A stretch of DNA of 64,000 nt from Candidatus Thiodubiliella sp. (lineage in GTDB: Bacteria > Pseudomonadota > Gammaproteobacteria > PS1 > Pseudothioglobaceae), in NCBI GenBank assembly GCA_029237605.1, contig JAQRGB010000001.1, forward strand, positions 256,303-320,302, written 5' to 3'. The stretch's first letter is position 1. Each line of letters begins with the position of its first letter. The position numbers and the translations under genes were made by a program. Below, one piece after another: positions 8,999 through 18,581 of this stretch. Under the pieces are notes generated by a model. It saw only the letters and a program-made list of their open reading frames with translations. It was not told where the DNA came from and did no database searches.

Positions 8999-11773
8999 CT
9001 ATGCAAATTTTCTTTCTTCTCCATTGCCAACAACATTTTCCACACAACGGCCACAAATATCAGTGTGTTCGTCATTATTACCAACGTCTTCACGATGATG
9101 CCAACAGCGTACGCACTTCTTGTGTTTAGATTGAGTAACTTTAATAAACACACCTTTTCCTACTGCAACGCAGTCATTTGTTTTATTATCCAATGTGTGA
9201 ATTCTAGCATAAGAAGTGATAAACACAAAACGTAATTCATCGCCTATTTTCTCTAATGATTGATAGATATCATTTTCACAATAAATATCAACTTCACAAT
9301 CTAGCGATGAGCCAATAACTTTATTGTTACGCATTTCTTCCATTTGCTTGTGAATAAATGGATTAATAACGCGAGCGGTGTCAATCATATCAGAGTTATA
9401 ATTCTCATTAAGTTCTTGATACCACTCTTCTAAAAAAATACTGTTGGTTTTTTCATTTGGCATATTCTGCCAAATATCTTCTGCGGTAAATGATAACACA
9501 GGAGCCAACCAACGCACCATTGCTTCTAAAATATGATTAAGTGCTGTTTGGGCGCTACGTCTGGCAATTGAGTTTTTTTGTGTAGTATATTGTCTATCTT
9601 TAATTATATCTAAATAAAAACCACCTAGATCATTACTACAAAAATTCAAGATTAATTGTGTCGCTTGACGAAAATTATATCGCTCATATGCTTGCAAGAT
9701 TTGAATTTGTAAGTTAGCAGCTTTTGTCATTATCCATTTATCTAGATCTAGAATCTTATCTTCATCAAGTCGATGAATTTTAGGATTAAATCCAGTAGTA
9801 TTCGCCAATATAAAACGCATAGTGTTGCGAATACGACGATACGAATCAATACTACGTTTTAAGATTTCATCGCTAACAGTCATCTCACCAGTATAGTCCG
9901 CTCCAGCAATCCATAGACGCAAAATATCTGCGCCAAGGTTATTCACCACTTTTTGCGGGCTAATCACATTACCAAGTGATTTAGACATTTTTCTACCATC
10001 TTTATCAACGGTAAAACCATGCGTTAATACTTGTTTATAAGGTGCTTTACCATTAATAGCAACTGATGAAATTAACGAAGATTGAAACCAACCACGATGT
10101 TGGTCTGAGCCTTCAATATATAAATCCGCTACATTGGACAAACCTACTCTATCTTTTAAAACTGCAAAATGAGAAACACCTGAATCAAACCATACATCTA
10201 GCGTATCAGTTGCCTTATAGTAATCTTTAGCATCATCACCTAAAAAATCTTCAATATCAGATTCAAACCATGCTTCAATGCCACTTTTTTCAATTTTTTT
10301 AGCAATCGTAACAAAAAGTTCCTTGGTATTTGGATGCAGCTCACCAGTTTGCTTATGTGCAAATAAAGTAATTGGAACGCCCCAAAAACGCTGCCGAGAG
10401 ATACACCAATCTGGACGATTGCCAACCATTAATTCAATACGTTTTTTACCCCAATCAGGAATCCAATCAACTTCTTGAATTTCACTATTCACTGCATCAC
10501 GCAAACCATTTTGTTGCATAGAAACAAACCACTGTGGTGTTGCACGGAAAATCACTGGCGTTCCATGACGCCAACAATGCGGGTAAGAATGTTGTAGACA
10601 CTCATACTTAACTAAAGTATTCGTATTTTTTAAAATTTCAACAATACTAGCATTGGCTTTAAAAATAAACTGCCCACCTAATAGTTCCGTATCTTCAAAA
10701 AATACCCCACGACCATCTACAGGACACTCAACAGGCAAATCGTATTTCAAACCAACCACATAATCTTCTTGACCATGTGCAGGCGCTGTATGCACTGCAC
10801 CAGTTCCTGCATCAATAGTCACATGCTCACCTAAAATTACAGGCACTCGCTTATCATAAAATGGATGTTGCGCCTTCAATCCTTCAATTTCACTTCCAAG
10901 AAAAGTTTTTTTACCAATAGCAGCATCTTCTATGCCGTAACGAAAAAGTGCATTTTCAACTAAATCTTGTGCTAGTAATAAATATTCGTCACCAATATCT
11001 ACCAATACGTAGCATAATTCAGGATGTAAAGCAACTGCTTCATTAGCAGGTAGTGTCCATGGTGTAGTAGTCCAAATAACCACAGATACTGGCTTATCAA
11101 CACCAAATAGTGTATTGTCAACCAACTTAAATTTAACATCAATCGCATCGGACTTTTTGTCTTTGTATTCAACCTCTGCTTCAGCTAATGCTGAGCCACA
11201 CTCAGTGCACCAATACACAGGCTTGTATCCTTTAGAAACATGATTATTTTCAACCATTTTTCCAAATGCACGAACAATATTGGCTTCATAAGTAAAGTCT
11301 TTAGTTAAATAAGGATTGTCCCAATCACCTAAAATACCCAAACGTTGAAAATCTTGTTTTTGTTTATTGACTTGTGTATTAGCATATTTACGACATTCTG
11401 CTCTAAACGAATTGGCGTCAATTTTATGCCCAACTTTGCCTTTTTTCTTTTCAACATTAAGTTCAATCGGTAAACCGTGGCAATCCCAACCTGGTACATA
11501 TGGCGCGTCAAATCCAGATAATGATTTAGATTTAATAATAATATCTTTAAGTACTTTATTAACAGCATGACCAATATGAATATCTCCATTTGCATACGGA
11601 GGACCATCATGCAAAATAAACTTTGGCTTACCCTCATTATTCTTACGAATTTGAGAGTATAAGCCGTCATCTTGCCATTTTTGTAAAAACCCGCCTTCTC
11701 GATTAGCAAGGTTTGCCTTCATGGCAAACTTAGTGTTAGGTAAATTTAATGTAGATTTGTAATCAGACATCAA
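8999..11773 (-). CDS. ileS: Isoleucyl-tRNA synthetase
   Basis: Charges tRNA-Ile. The 924-residue protein has the class I HIGH motif in PPYANGDIHIGHAVNK, the CP1 editing domain (TTPWTLPAN and related segments), the KMSKS motif (DGRKMSKSLGN), and a C-terminal zinc site CVRCWHH...CGRC typical of the bacterial type. The start may be either of two adjacent Met codons. I see no lspA directly downstream, although ileS-lspA is common in proteobacteria. Confidence 0.97.
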   Translation of the reverse strand: MMSDYKSTLNLPNTKFAMKANLANREGGFLQKWQDDGLYSQIRKNNEGKPKFILHDGPPYANGDIHIGHAVNKVLKDIIIKSKSLSGFDAPYVPGWDCHGLPIELNVEKKKGKVGHKIDANSFRAECRKYANTQVNKQKQDFQRLGILGDWDNPYLTKDFTYEANIVRAFGKMVENNHVSKGYKPVYWCTECGSALAEAEVEYKDKKSDAIDVKFKLVDNTLFGVDKPVSVVIWTTTPWTLPANEAVALHPELCYVLVDIGDEYLLLAQDLVENALFRYGIEDAAIGKKTFLGSEIEGLKAQHPFYDKRVPVILGEHVTIDAGTGAVHTAPAHGQEDYVVGLKYDLPVECPVDGRGVFFEDTELLGGQFIFKANASIVEILKNTNTLVKYECLQHSYPHCWRHGTPVIFRATPQWFVSMQQNGLRDAVNSEIQEVDWIPDWGKKRIELMVGNRPDWCISRQRFWGVPITLFAHKQTGELHPNTKELFVTIAKKIEKSGIEAWFESDIEDFLGDDAKDYYKATDTLDVWFDSGVSHFAVLKDRVGLSNVADLYIEGSDQHRGWFQSSLISSVAINGKAPYKQVLTHGFTVDKDGRKMSKSLGNVISPQKVVNNLGADILRLWIAGADYTGEMTVSDEILKRSIDSYRRIRNTMRFILANTTGFNPKIHRLDEDKILDLDKWIMTKAANLQIQILQAYERYNFRQATQLILNFCSNDLGGFYLDIIKDRQYTTQKNSIARRSAQTALNHILEAMVRWLAPVLSFTAEDIWQNMPNEKTNSIFLEEWYQELNENYNSDMIDTARVINPFIHKQMEEMRNNKVIGSSLDCEVDIYCENDIYQSLEKIGDELRFVFITSYARIHTLDNKTNDCVAVGKGVFIKVTQSKHKKCVRCWHHREDVGNNDEHTDICGRCVENVVGNGEERKFA

Positions 11774-11834
11774 TACTTAAAATAATAATATTAAAAATAT
11801 CATTATACTTAACAAGTATCTTATATAACTTGAT

Positions 11835-12566
11835 TTACTCACACAAATTAACTGCGTCTAATAATAATTTTACTTGCCCTGGTTTAAGATAATCGTATTG
11901 ATTTGCTTTAAGATTATCTGGCAGGTTTATTTTACCAAAACGAATGCGAATTAATCGAGAAACTTTAAAGCCTAATGCTTCCCATAAACGACGTACTTCA
12001 CGATTACGCCCTTCTTTCAAAATTATTTTATACCAACGGTTAGCACCTTGCCCACCACCAACAGACACATGCTTAAATTTAGCAAAACCATCGTCTAACT
12101 CGATGCCATCGATGAGTTGCTTTAAATCTTCTTGCCCAACCTTCCCTAACACTCTCACTGCATATTCACGCTCAATTTCAGAACTTGGATGCATTAGTTT
12201 ATTGGCTAATTTACCATTATTGGTAAATAACAATAATCCTGAAGTATTTAAATCTAGGCGCCCTACCATTACCCAACGTGACTCTTTAGGTAATAAATCA
12301 AAGACCATTCTACGCCCTTCCTCGTCTTTATTAGAGCAAATAACACCTGCTTGCTTATTCAAAATAATAACTTTAGTTTCTTCTTCTTGATAACGCGCAA
12401 GATTAATTTTTCGTCCGTCAATCTTAACTGTATCTGTTATTTGAACCTTGTCACCAATATTAGCAGTTTTGTTGTTAACTTCAATACGCCCTTGTTCAAT
12501 CAGCCTCTCTGCCCAACGACGAGAACCATACCCAGCTGTGGCAATAAGTTTTTGCAGTCTTTCCAT
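11835..12566 (-). CDS. rluB: 23S rRNA pseudouridine synthase, RluB family
   Basis: Makes a pseudouridine in 23S rRNA (position 2605 in E. coli for RluB). The 243-residue protein starts with an S4 RNA-binding domain (ERLQKLIATAGYGSRRWAE) followed by the RsuA-type catalytic domain with the Asp-containing motif GRLDLNTSGLLLFTNNG and a downstream GRNREVRRLWEALG segment. RluB, RluE and RluF are hard to separate by eye. The S4 domain and general shape favour RluB, without the long basic tail of the E. coli protein. Confidence 0.87.
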   Translation of the reverse strand: MERLQKLIATAGYGSRRWAERLIEQGRIEVNNKTANIGDKVQITDTVKIDGRKINLARYQEEETKVIILNKQAGVICSNKDEEGRRMVFDLLPKESRWVMVGRLDLNTSGLLLFTNNGKLANKLMHPSSEIEREYAVRVLGKVGQEDLKQLIDGIELDDGFAKFKHVSVGGGQGANRWYKIILKEGRNREVRRLWEALGFKVSRLIRIRFGKINLPDNLKANQYDYLKPGQVKLLLDAVNLCE

Positions 12567-12591
12567 TAATTAAAATTTCATCATAATAACA

Positions 12592-13788
12592 TTAATAATT
12601 AATACCCATGGCTTCTCTAACTTCTGTCATCGTTTCTTTAGCAACATTACGCGCTCTTTGGGATCCATCATAAATGATTTGCTTGATATGACTTTGGTCA
12701 GCATGATATTCAGCAATACGCTCTTGTATTGGCAGTAATTCTACTTGAATACCTCTAATCACTGGCCGTTTACATTCAATACAGCCCATTTTTGCATACA
12801 TGCATCCATTTTTTACCCAATCGCATGTTTGTTCATCTGAATACACTTTATGGAATTGCCAAACTGGGCATTTTTTTGGATCGCCTACATCGGTTAGCTT
12901 TATACGTGCTGGATCAGTTGGCATATGCTTAATCTTAGCTTCAATCTCATGTGCAGTATCACGCAAAGAAATAGTGTTGTCATAAGATTTGCTCATTTTT
13001 TGCCCATCCAAACCTGGCATCTTTGGGGCCTTCGTGAGTAGAGATTCTGGTTCAGGTAGAATTATTCTTCCTACACCTTCAACGTAACCAAACAATCTTT
13101 CTCTATCACCCAAGGTAATATTTTTCTGTTCTTTTAATAAAGCTTGCGCCCTAACTAAAGCTTCTGTATCACCTTTTTCTTGATAAGCCTTACGTAATAC
13201 TTTATAAGACTTAGCTTGTTTTTTTTCCATTTTAGCAATAGCCATTTCTGCTTTTTCTTCAAAATCTGCCTCACGTCCATACACATAATTAAAACGCCTT
13301 GCTACTTCACGAGTCAACTCAATATGTGCCACTTGGTCATTGCCCACTGGCACTAAACCAGCTTTGTATATCAAAATGTCTGCACTTTGCAACAATGGAT
13401 AACCCAAGAACCCATAGGTATTTAAATCTTTAGTTTTTAGTTTTTCTTGTTGATCTTTATATGACGGTACGCGCCCTAACCAAGATAATGGTGTAATCAT
13501 TGATAACAGCAAGTGTAGCTCCGCATGTTCTGGCACTTTTGATTGCACAAAAATTGTTGAAGTATTTGGATTAATACCTACTGCTAACCAGTCAACCACC
13601 ATATCCGTGATATTAGACTCAAGATCAATTGAGTCAGCATAATGCGTAGTAAATGCATGCCAGTCAGCAATAAAAAAGTAAGAATCATACTTATTTTGTA
13701 ATTCTAACCAGTTTTTTAAAACACCATGATAATGCCCTAAATGTAATCTCCCTGTTGGTCTCATTCCAGACAAAACTCTATTTACCAT
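12592..13788 (-). CDS. trpS: Tryptophanyl-tRNA synthetase (long form)
   Basis: Charges tRNA-Trp. The N-terminus has the HIGH-like motif in MRPTGRLHLGHYHG and the later KMSKS motif (DGQKMSKSYDNT). At 398 residues it is about 60 longer than the E. coli enzyme. The extra sequence lies between residues about 150 and 215 and is Lys-rich, a form known from several other bacteria. Its start lies inside the 3' end of coaX (11-base overlap), so translation is probably coupled in an nhaD-coaX-trpS unit. Confidence 0.95.
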   Translation of the reverse strand: MVNRVLSGMRPTGRLHLGHYHGVLKNWLELQNKYDSYFFIADWHAFTTHYADSIDLESNITDMVVDWLAVGINPNTSTIFVQSKVPEHAELHLLLSMITPLSWLGRVPSYKDQQEKLKTKDLNTYGFLGYPLLQSADILIYKAGLVPVGNDQVAHIELTREVARRFNYVYGREADFEEKAEMAIAKMEKKQAKSYKVLRKAYQEKGDTEALVRAQALLKEQKNITLGDRERLFGYVEGVGRIILPEPESLLTKAPKMPGLDGQKMSKSYDNTISLRDTAHEIEAKIKHMPTDPARIKLTDVGDPKKCPVWQFHKVYSDEQTCDWVKNGCMYAKMGCIECKRPVIRGIQVELLPIQERIAEYHADQSHIKQIIYDGSQRARNVAKETMTEVREAMGINY

Positions 13789-14380
13789 TTATCACCTCTA
13801 ACCCTGTTATAACTAAATTTTGATGGTATTCATATTTTTCAATATCAAACATTTTACATCCGCCACCTGTGATTAAAATATTACCATTAAATGCCTCACA
13901 ACGCTTTTCAATAGTATCACGCAACATATTCTCAGTGCCTATCTTCCATGAGCGTTGACTATCATCACCGACAAAGGTTTTGCACGCTTGCAACTGATAA
14001 AGTCCTGGCGCAATACTACCACTAATATGGCGTTTATTTTGTACAGAATCAATAGTAACAAAAGTACCAATATCCACCAACATAAAATCTTGTTCTGGAT
14101 ATTTATCATACCCTGCCACAATTCCTAAAAAACGATCAACGCCTAATTGTTCTAAATTATAATCAAAAATTAAATCTTTATAAGGCTTAGGTTTAATAAT
14201 AGTTGGATTAGAAAAATGCTGAACTAGCTCATGATTAGCAACACAAGCTATAGCGCTAATCTGATGTTGCGGTATTGTATTAACTTGAAAATTTTTAATA
14301 TTAACACTGTTATAACAATCATCAATCTTCCAACTAATATTGCTATTACCAATGTCTACTAATAAATTAGTTTTAGACAC
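13778..14380 (-). CDS. coaX: Type III pantothenate kinase
   Basis: First step of coenzyme A synthesis. The ASKHA-fold protein has the N-terminal phosphate-binding motif LLVDIGNSNISW, the GVDRFLGIVAGY block and the MLVDIGTFVTIDSV motif with its catalytic Asp, then GSIAPGL and ITGGGC. I chose a GTG start at 14380 (200 residues) because homologues begin a few residues before the DIGNS motif. An in-frame ATG at 14428 would add 16 residues of low plausibility. With this start it overlaps nhaD by eight bases and trpS by eleven. Its length is slightly short for CoaX (about 250), within the range of gammaproteobacterial forms. Confidence 0.87.
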   Translation of the reverse strand: MSKTNLLVDIGNSNISWKIDDCYNSVNIKNFQVNTIPQHQISAIACVANHELVQHFSNPTIIKPKPYKDLIFDYNLEQLGVDRFLGIVAGYDKYPEQDFMLVDIGTFVTIDSVQNKRHISGSIAPGLYQLQACKTFVGDDSQRSWKIGTENMLRDTIEKRCEAFNGNILITGGGCKMFDIEKYEYHQNLVITGLEVINGK

Positions 14381-15722
14381 CGTTAATAAGGATGTGTGTA
14401 TAAATACTTGCCATATACCCCAGTGCAATAACTGGCATCCACTTTAAGTGAGATACAAATGTATAAAGGCCATTTGACTGCCCCATAAGCGCCACACCTG
14501 CAGCAGAACCCACTGAAAGTAAACTACCACCAACGCCTGTGGTCAATGTTACTAATAACCACTGATTTAAGTTCATATCAGGATTCATCGTCAATACTGC
14601 AAATACCACTGGAATATTATCAACAATTGCTGATAAAATACCCACCAAAATATTGGCATTAGTTGCACCTAATGAGGTGTACATCGTTTCTGAGATAAGT
14701 GCTAAATAACCTATAAAACCTAAACCACCAACACTTAAAATTACACCGAAGAAGAATAATAAAGTATCCCATTCGGCTTTCGCCACTTCTTTGAAAATAT
14801 CAAATTCATCTTTTCTTATTTTAGCAAAAAAGAATGATGCCACCATCAAATAACTCAAACCTGTCATCATTCCCATTGCAGGTGGTAAGTGTAAGAAATT
14901 ATGAAAACTAACTGCAGTAGCAATTGTAAGGATAAACAAAACAATAACCGATATCCCGCCCTTTTTAATTGTAATACTATTTTGCAATACCTTAGGCAAT
15001 TCATTTTTAATAGCAAAATGCATAAACACTGCCGGCACCATGAAATTGATCAGCGACGGAATAAATAAAACAAAAAACTGAGAGAACTCAACCACACCTT
15101 TTTGCCAAATCATTAGCGTAGTAATATCGCCAAATGGGCTAAACACACCACCTGCATTCGACGCCACAATAATATTTATAAATGCAATAGAAATAAAACG
15201 CACATTGTTGCCGCCTACCGCCAACACTACGGCACCCATAATCAATGCTGTTGTTAAGTTATCAGCAATTGGAGATATAAAGAACGCTAAGAAACCTGTT
15301 ATCCAGAATAACTGCCTAAAAGTAAAGCCTTTGTTAATCAACCATATTTTAAGTGCTTCAAAAATTCTACACTCTCTCATAGTTTCAATATAAGTCATTG
15401 CTACCAATAAAAATAAAAGCAACTCAGCATATTCTAGTAAGTTATGGCGCAATGCCGTCGTAGCAGTATGTGTAAATCCTTGTGAGGCATATACCCAAGC
15501 AATTAATCCCCAAATAATACCTGCTACTAAAATCACTGGCTTAGACTTTCTAAACTTTGTGAACTCCTCTACCATTACAAAAATATAGGCAATAGCAAAT
15601 AAAGCTAACGACACATATCCTACCCAATAATTAGTTAGGTTAAGTATTTTTCCTGTGTCACCAGCAAGCACAAAAGTAGGAAAAAATAATGACAAAAATA
15701 TCAAAATTTTAGTCAATTTCAT
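14373..15722 (-). CDS. nhaD: NhaD-type sodium/proton antiporter
   Basis: A 449-residue inner-membrane protein with a likely cleaved or anchor N-terminal segment and about 12 further membrane helices. It matches the NhaD branch of the ion-transporter superfamily, including the PIADNLTTALIMGAV and ASNAGGVFSPFGDITTLM motifs and the C-terminal GILSAIVDNIPVVFA and GVGGSLLSVGSAAGVALMG blocks. It would export sodium in exchange for protons, expected for a marine bacterium. It is the first gene of a tight nhaD-coaX-trpS cluster. Confidence 0.92.
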   Translation of the reverse strand: MKLTKILIFLSLFFPTFVLAGDTGKILNLTNYWVGYVSLALFAIAYIFVMVEEFTKFRKSKPVILVAGIIWGLIAWVYASQGFTHTATTALRHNLLEYAELLLFLLVAMTYIETMRECRIFEALKIWLINKGFTFRQLFWITGFLAFFISPIADNLTTALIMGAVVLAVGGNNVRFISIAFINIIVASNAGGVFSPFGDITTLMIWQKGVVEFSQFFVLFIPSLINFMVPAVFMHFAIKNELPKVLQNSITIKKGGISVIVLFILTIATAVSFHNFLHLPPAMGMMTGLSYLMVASFFFAKIRKDEFDIFKEVAKAEWDTLLFFFGVILSVGGLGFIGYLALISETMYTSLGATNANILVGILSAIVDNIPVVFAVLTMNPDMNLNQWLLVTLTTGVGGSLLSVGSAAGVALMGQSNGLYTFVSHLKWMPVIALGYMASIYTHILINGV

Positions 15723-15731
15723 AATATTCTC

Positions 15732-16376
15732 TTATGATAAAAAATCAACCAACTTAAGTAACTTGACTGGCTTATTATTAATAAAAATAGATTTATTTTC
15801 TTCAGCAATTTTAAGCGTTGCAAAAAAACAATATTTTACTTGATTTAACACCATTCCAACAGAATTTGTAGAACCTTTCAGTGTTAATTTATCCATTGGT
15901 AATACTTTAAAATCACATTCAAATCGATACAGCCTGCGTTTTGGTTTACCCAAATAATGTACTCTTGCCACAACTTCTTGCCCAGGATAACAACCCTTGG
16001 TAAAGCTAACACCAACTTGATCGATATCCAAATTCAAATCATGTGGAATAAATTTTTCGCTTGTTGCTAGCGTTACCTGCGCTCTATCAATAGACGCTTT
16101 CTGAGTATCAATCTCACTAAAATACACTTCAGTATTAAGTGCAAACATTTTAAAACGATTATGAACTACTTTTTGTAAATCCAATGCAAAATCCAAATAA
16201 AAATCATACCCTTGTTTTTGTACCCACATTAACGCAATAATACGACCTTGGTGCTGACAATAAGCATTCAGTTGCCATGATCCATCAACAATTTTATCAA
16301 TATCATTTGACAGCTGCCCCTGCAAGAAACTTTGTGCATCTTTACCACTGACTTTGAGATTAGATGTTCTTTTCAT
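15732..16376 (-). CDS. ygfZ: YgfZ/GcvT-domain folate-binding protein
   Basis: YgfZ-type proteins use tetrahydrofolate to help repair or assemble iron-sulfur enzymes such as MiaB. The diagnostic K-G-C-Y-x-G-Q-E motif is present (FTKGCYPGQEVVARVHYLG near residue 127), and the N-terminus SFLQGQLSNDI is typical. At 214 residues it is about 100 shorter than E. coli YgfZ and seems to lack part of the middle domain. Short forms are known in reduced genomes, so I treat it as intact. Confidence 0.87.
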   Translation of the reverse strand: MKRTSNLKVSGKDAQSFLQGQLSNDIDKIVDGSWQLNAYCQHQGRIIALMWVQKQGYDFYLDFALDLQKVVHNRFKMFALNTEVYFSEIDTQKASIDRAQVTLATSEKFIPHDLNLDIDQVGVSFTKGCYPGQEVVARVHYLGKPKRRLYRFECDFKVLPMDKLTLKGSTNSVGMVLNQVKYCFFATLKIAEENKSIFINNKPVKLLKLVDFLS

Positions 16377-16379
16377 ATA

Positions 16380-16745
16380 TTAAACAGTACCTTTAGATAA
16401 TTCTGAAATTGTTGCTGTAAAAGGCCTATATTTTACATTTAATAATTTCTCAAAATTCCATTCAACGCCTTTACTTTGGTTTTTTTTACTTCTATAACAT
16501 CTCCATTTCTTAGAATTGCATCGGATGGATTGTTTTGATTCCCTAAAAATGAAAATGTAGAAAATATTGTCTTATCTCTATCACTTAAAATAGCTTCACT
16601 TATTGATTCAGAAAAAACATCTTTAAATATATTCTTCAAGAGCTTCACCAATATTATTTATTTTATTTCTTCCAAAATAACCATCTTTTAACTCAATAAT
16701 TATTTGCTCTATGATATTTGATATTGCTTTTAAAATATTTGACAT
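16380..16745 (-). pseudogene. Frameshifted NgoPII-type restriction endonuclease remnant
   Basis: Starting at an ATG at 16745, the minus strand encodes MSNILKAISNII, then YFGRNKINNIGEALEEYI and a stop. Dropping one T from the ATTTAAAG run makes it continue as KDVFSESISEAI, then FLGNQNNPSDAILRNGDVIEV in the next frame. GEALEEYIKDVF and NPSDAILRNGDVIEVKK are characteristic of NgoPII-family (GGCC-cutting) type II enzymes, where the final block holds catalytic residues. A second frame change follows EVKK, and the remainder to about 16380 is short, so most of the C-terminal half is missing. No matching methyltransferase is nearby. It looks like a decayed restriction gene between ygfZ and the next operon. 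Confidence 0.65.
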
Positions 16746-16796
16746 TTGTTACACCTTTTTTTTGAATTATTTTACACCCAACTATTGTAAATTAGA

Positions 16797-16826
16797 CAAA
16801 AAAAACCGAGAGAAAAACCTCAGTTC
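16797..16826 (-). terminator. Intrinsic terminator after the Urate_ox_N-like gene
   Basis: On the minus strand ACTGAG (16824-16819) pairs with CTCGGT (16810-16805, one G-U pair) around an 8-base loop, followed by a run of T (A on plus, 16797-16804). It sits about 60 bases past the stop codon of the membrane protein gene at 16883 and should end its transcript. Confidence 0.7.
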
Positions 16827-16882
16827 TTACAAATCCAAATAACCTTAATTTTTAAGTCAAATTTAAGGAAAATTATTTATTT

Positions 16883-17467
16883 TTAGTGCCATGAAATCAT
16901 AGTAAGTAGCATCGGCACAGATAAAATTACATTAATGCTTGATGCAAGTGCTGCATTCTTCTTTGAAGTTACCACTTCTTCTTCAGATGCATCTTTTATA
17001 CCTAATATTTTTTGCTGATTTGGCCAGATAATAAACCATACGTTAAATGCCATAATAGTGCCCATCCATGCACCGATACCGATAACTTGGTAGCCTGCTG
17101 CAAACATATACGCCTTTCCAATCGCGCCTTGCACACCAAGCAATACCAAACCAAGAATTAAAGTCGTGGCTGCCGACATACGGAACCATAACAACGCTCT
17201 TGGTGCAATGTATTTACCAATCGCTGCTGGACCTGGTCCGTCTGTATCTGCTAATGCTTGGCCCATACCTGGTACCTGCACGAAGTTAAAATAATACAAA
17301 AGACCAATCCAGGTAATGCCCGCTAAAACATGCAGCCATACTGTCATGCCATAGTGTGATATATTTTTAGCCTCTACTACATTGTCTTTAAATACATAAA
17401 ATACAATTATCGCTAAAACAAAACCAAGTGCAATTTTGCATTGAACTAAATTAATACGATTAAACAT
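16883..17467 (-). CDS. Urate oxidase N-terminal-like membrane protein
   Basis: A 194-residue integral membrane protein with about five helices. The segment HVLAGITWIGLLYYFNFVQVP, followed by RALLWFRMSA and the His/Trp-containing helices, resembles the Urate_ox_N domain, the membrane part of PuuD-type cytochrome urate oxidases. The cytochrome c domain of true PuuD is absent, so urate oxidation should not be assumed. Similar stand-alone proteins occur in many marine proteobacteria with unknown function. I chose the ATG at 17467 because GGAG lies six bases upstream. In-frame ATGs at 17479 and 17497 are alternatives. A terminator follows at 16797-16826. Confidence 0.65.
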   Translation of the reverse strand: MFNRINLVQCKIALGFVLAIIVFYVFKDNVVEAKNISHYGMTVWLHVLAGITWIGLLYYFNFVQVPGMGQALADTDGPGPAAIGKYIAPRALLWFRMSAATTLILGLVLLGVQGAIGKAYMFAAGYQVIGIGAWMGTIMAFNVWFIIWPNQQKILGIKDASEEEVVTSKKNAALASSINVILSVPMLLTMISWH

Positions 17468-17532
17468 TTCTTTCTCCATTGTTATAAAGTTGATCATTAT
17501 AATGTGTTATTTTATTTATTTAAGTCAATTTT

Positions 17533-18342
17533 ATGCCTGAATTACCTGAAGTTGAAACTATTAAACTTGGACTTGAAGTGCTGATTGTTAATCAGGTAGT
17601 TGAGCGCATATACTTACATCGTGCAAATTTGCGTTGGGACATACCTAAGCATTTGGTAACAACATTGGCAAATCAAAGTGTGAATAAAATTAGACGACGA
17701 GGTAAATACTTGTTAATTGAATTTGATGTTGGTACACTGATTATTCATCTAGGTATGAGCGGCTCAATTAAGGTACTGGATAGCAATACATCACTTAAAA
17801 AACACGACCATTTCGAATTAGTGTTTGCAAATAAAAAAAGCATGCGTTTGAATGATCCAAGGCGATTTGGTGCAGTATTATTTTCTAAAGACAACACACA
17901 CCCTTTGTTGGATAACTTAGGCATTGAGCCACTAGGTGAGTTATTTGATAATGAGTACTTATATACTAAGTCACGTAAAAAACAGCAAAATATTAAAGCA
18001 TTTATTATGGATAGCAAAATAATAGTTGGCATTGGCAATATCTATGCTTGTGAAAGTTTACATAAAGCTGGCATCCATCCTGAACGCAAAGCCGTTAGTA
18101 TAAACAAAAAATACTATGCTACCTTAACCAAGTGCATTAAAGAAATTTTGTCGCGTTCGATAGCAGCAGGCGGTACTACTTTACAAGATTTTTCTGCAGT
18201 AGATGGCAAGCCAGGATATTTCTCACAGACTTTATTAGTATATGGACGTAAAAATGAAAAATGCACACAATGTGGATGTAAAATAGTGTGTATTACACAG
18301 AGTCAACGCTCTACTTTTTATTGTAAACATTGTCAACAATAA
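17533..18342 (+). CDS. mutM: Formamidopyrimidine-DNA glycosylase
   Basis: Removes 8-oxoguanine and formamidopyrimidines from DNA and cuts the abasic site. The N-terminal catalytic Pro follows Met in MPELPEVETI. The helix-two-turn-helix region (VGIGNIYACESLHKAGIHP) and the C-terminal zinc finger (CTQCGCKI...FYCKHCQQ) are complete. The 269-residue length is standard. It stands alone on the plus strand, divergent from the Urate_ox_N-like gene. Confidence 0.96.
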   Translation: MPELPEVETIKLGLEVLIVNQVVERIYLHRANLRWDIPKHLVTTLANQSVNKIRRRGKYLLIEFDVGTLIIHLGMSGSIKVLDSNTSLKKHDHFELVFANKKSMRLNDPRRFGAVLFSKDNTHPLLDNLGIEPLGELFDNEYLYTKSRKKQQNIKAFIMDSKIIVGIGNIYACESLHKAGIHPERKAVSINKKYYATLTKCIKEILSRSIAAGGTTLQDFSAVDGKPGYFSQTLLVYGRKNEKCTQCGCKIVCITQSQRSTFYCKHCQQ

Positions 18343-18581
18343 TCCATTTAAATAAGGTATAACAACTTCCAGTAATGTAAATTTTTATTCTCAAAGGTAT
18401 TTTATACATAGATGATTATTACTATATTAAATAAAACAACACAAGTGATAAAAAATTTATCAAACCACAGAGAACAAGGATTGAAAATACCATATACTAC
18501 ATTAAATTTTTCGTCATTAATTATAGTTAATAACTTCATAGCTTAAAAAATTTATTATATTTGTTTAAAGAGGATTTATCA

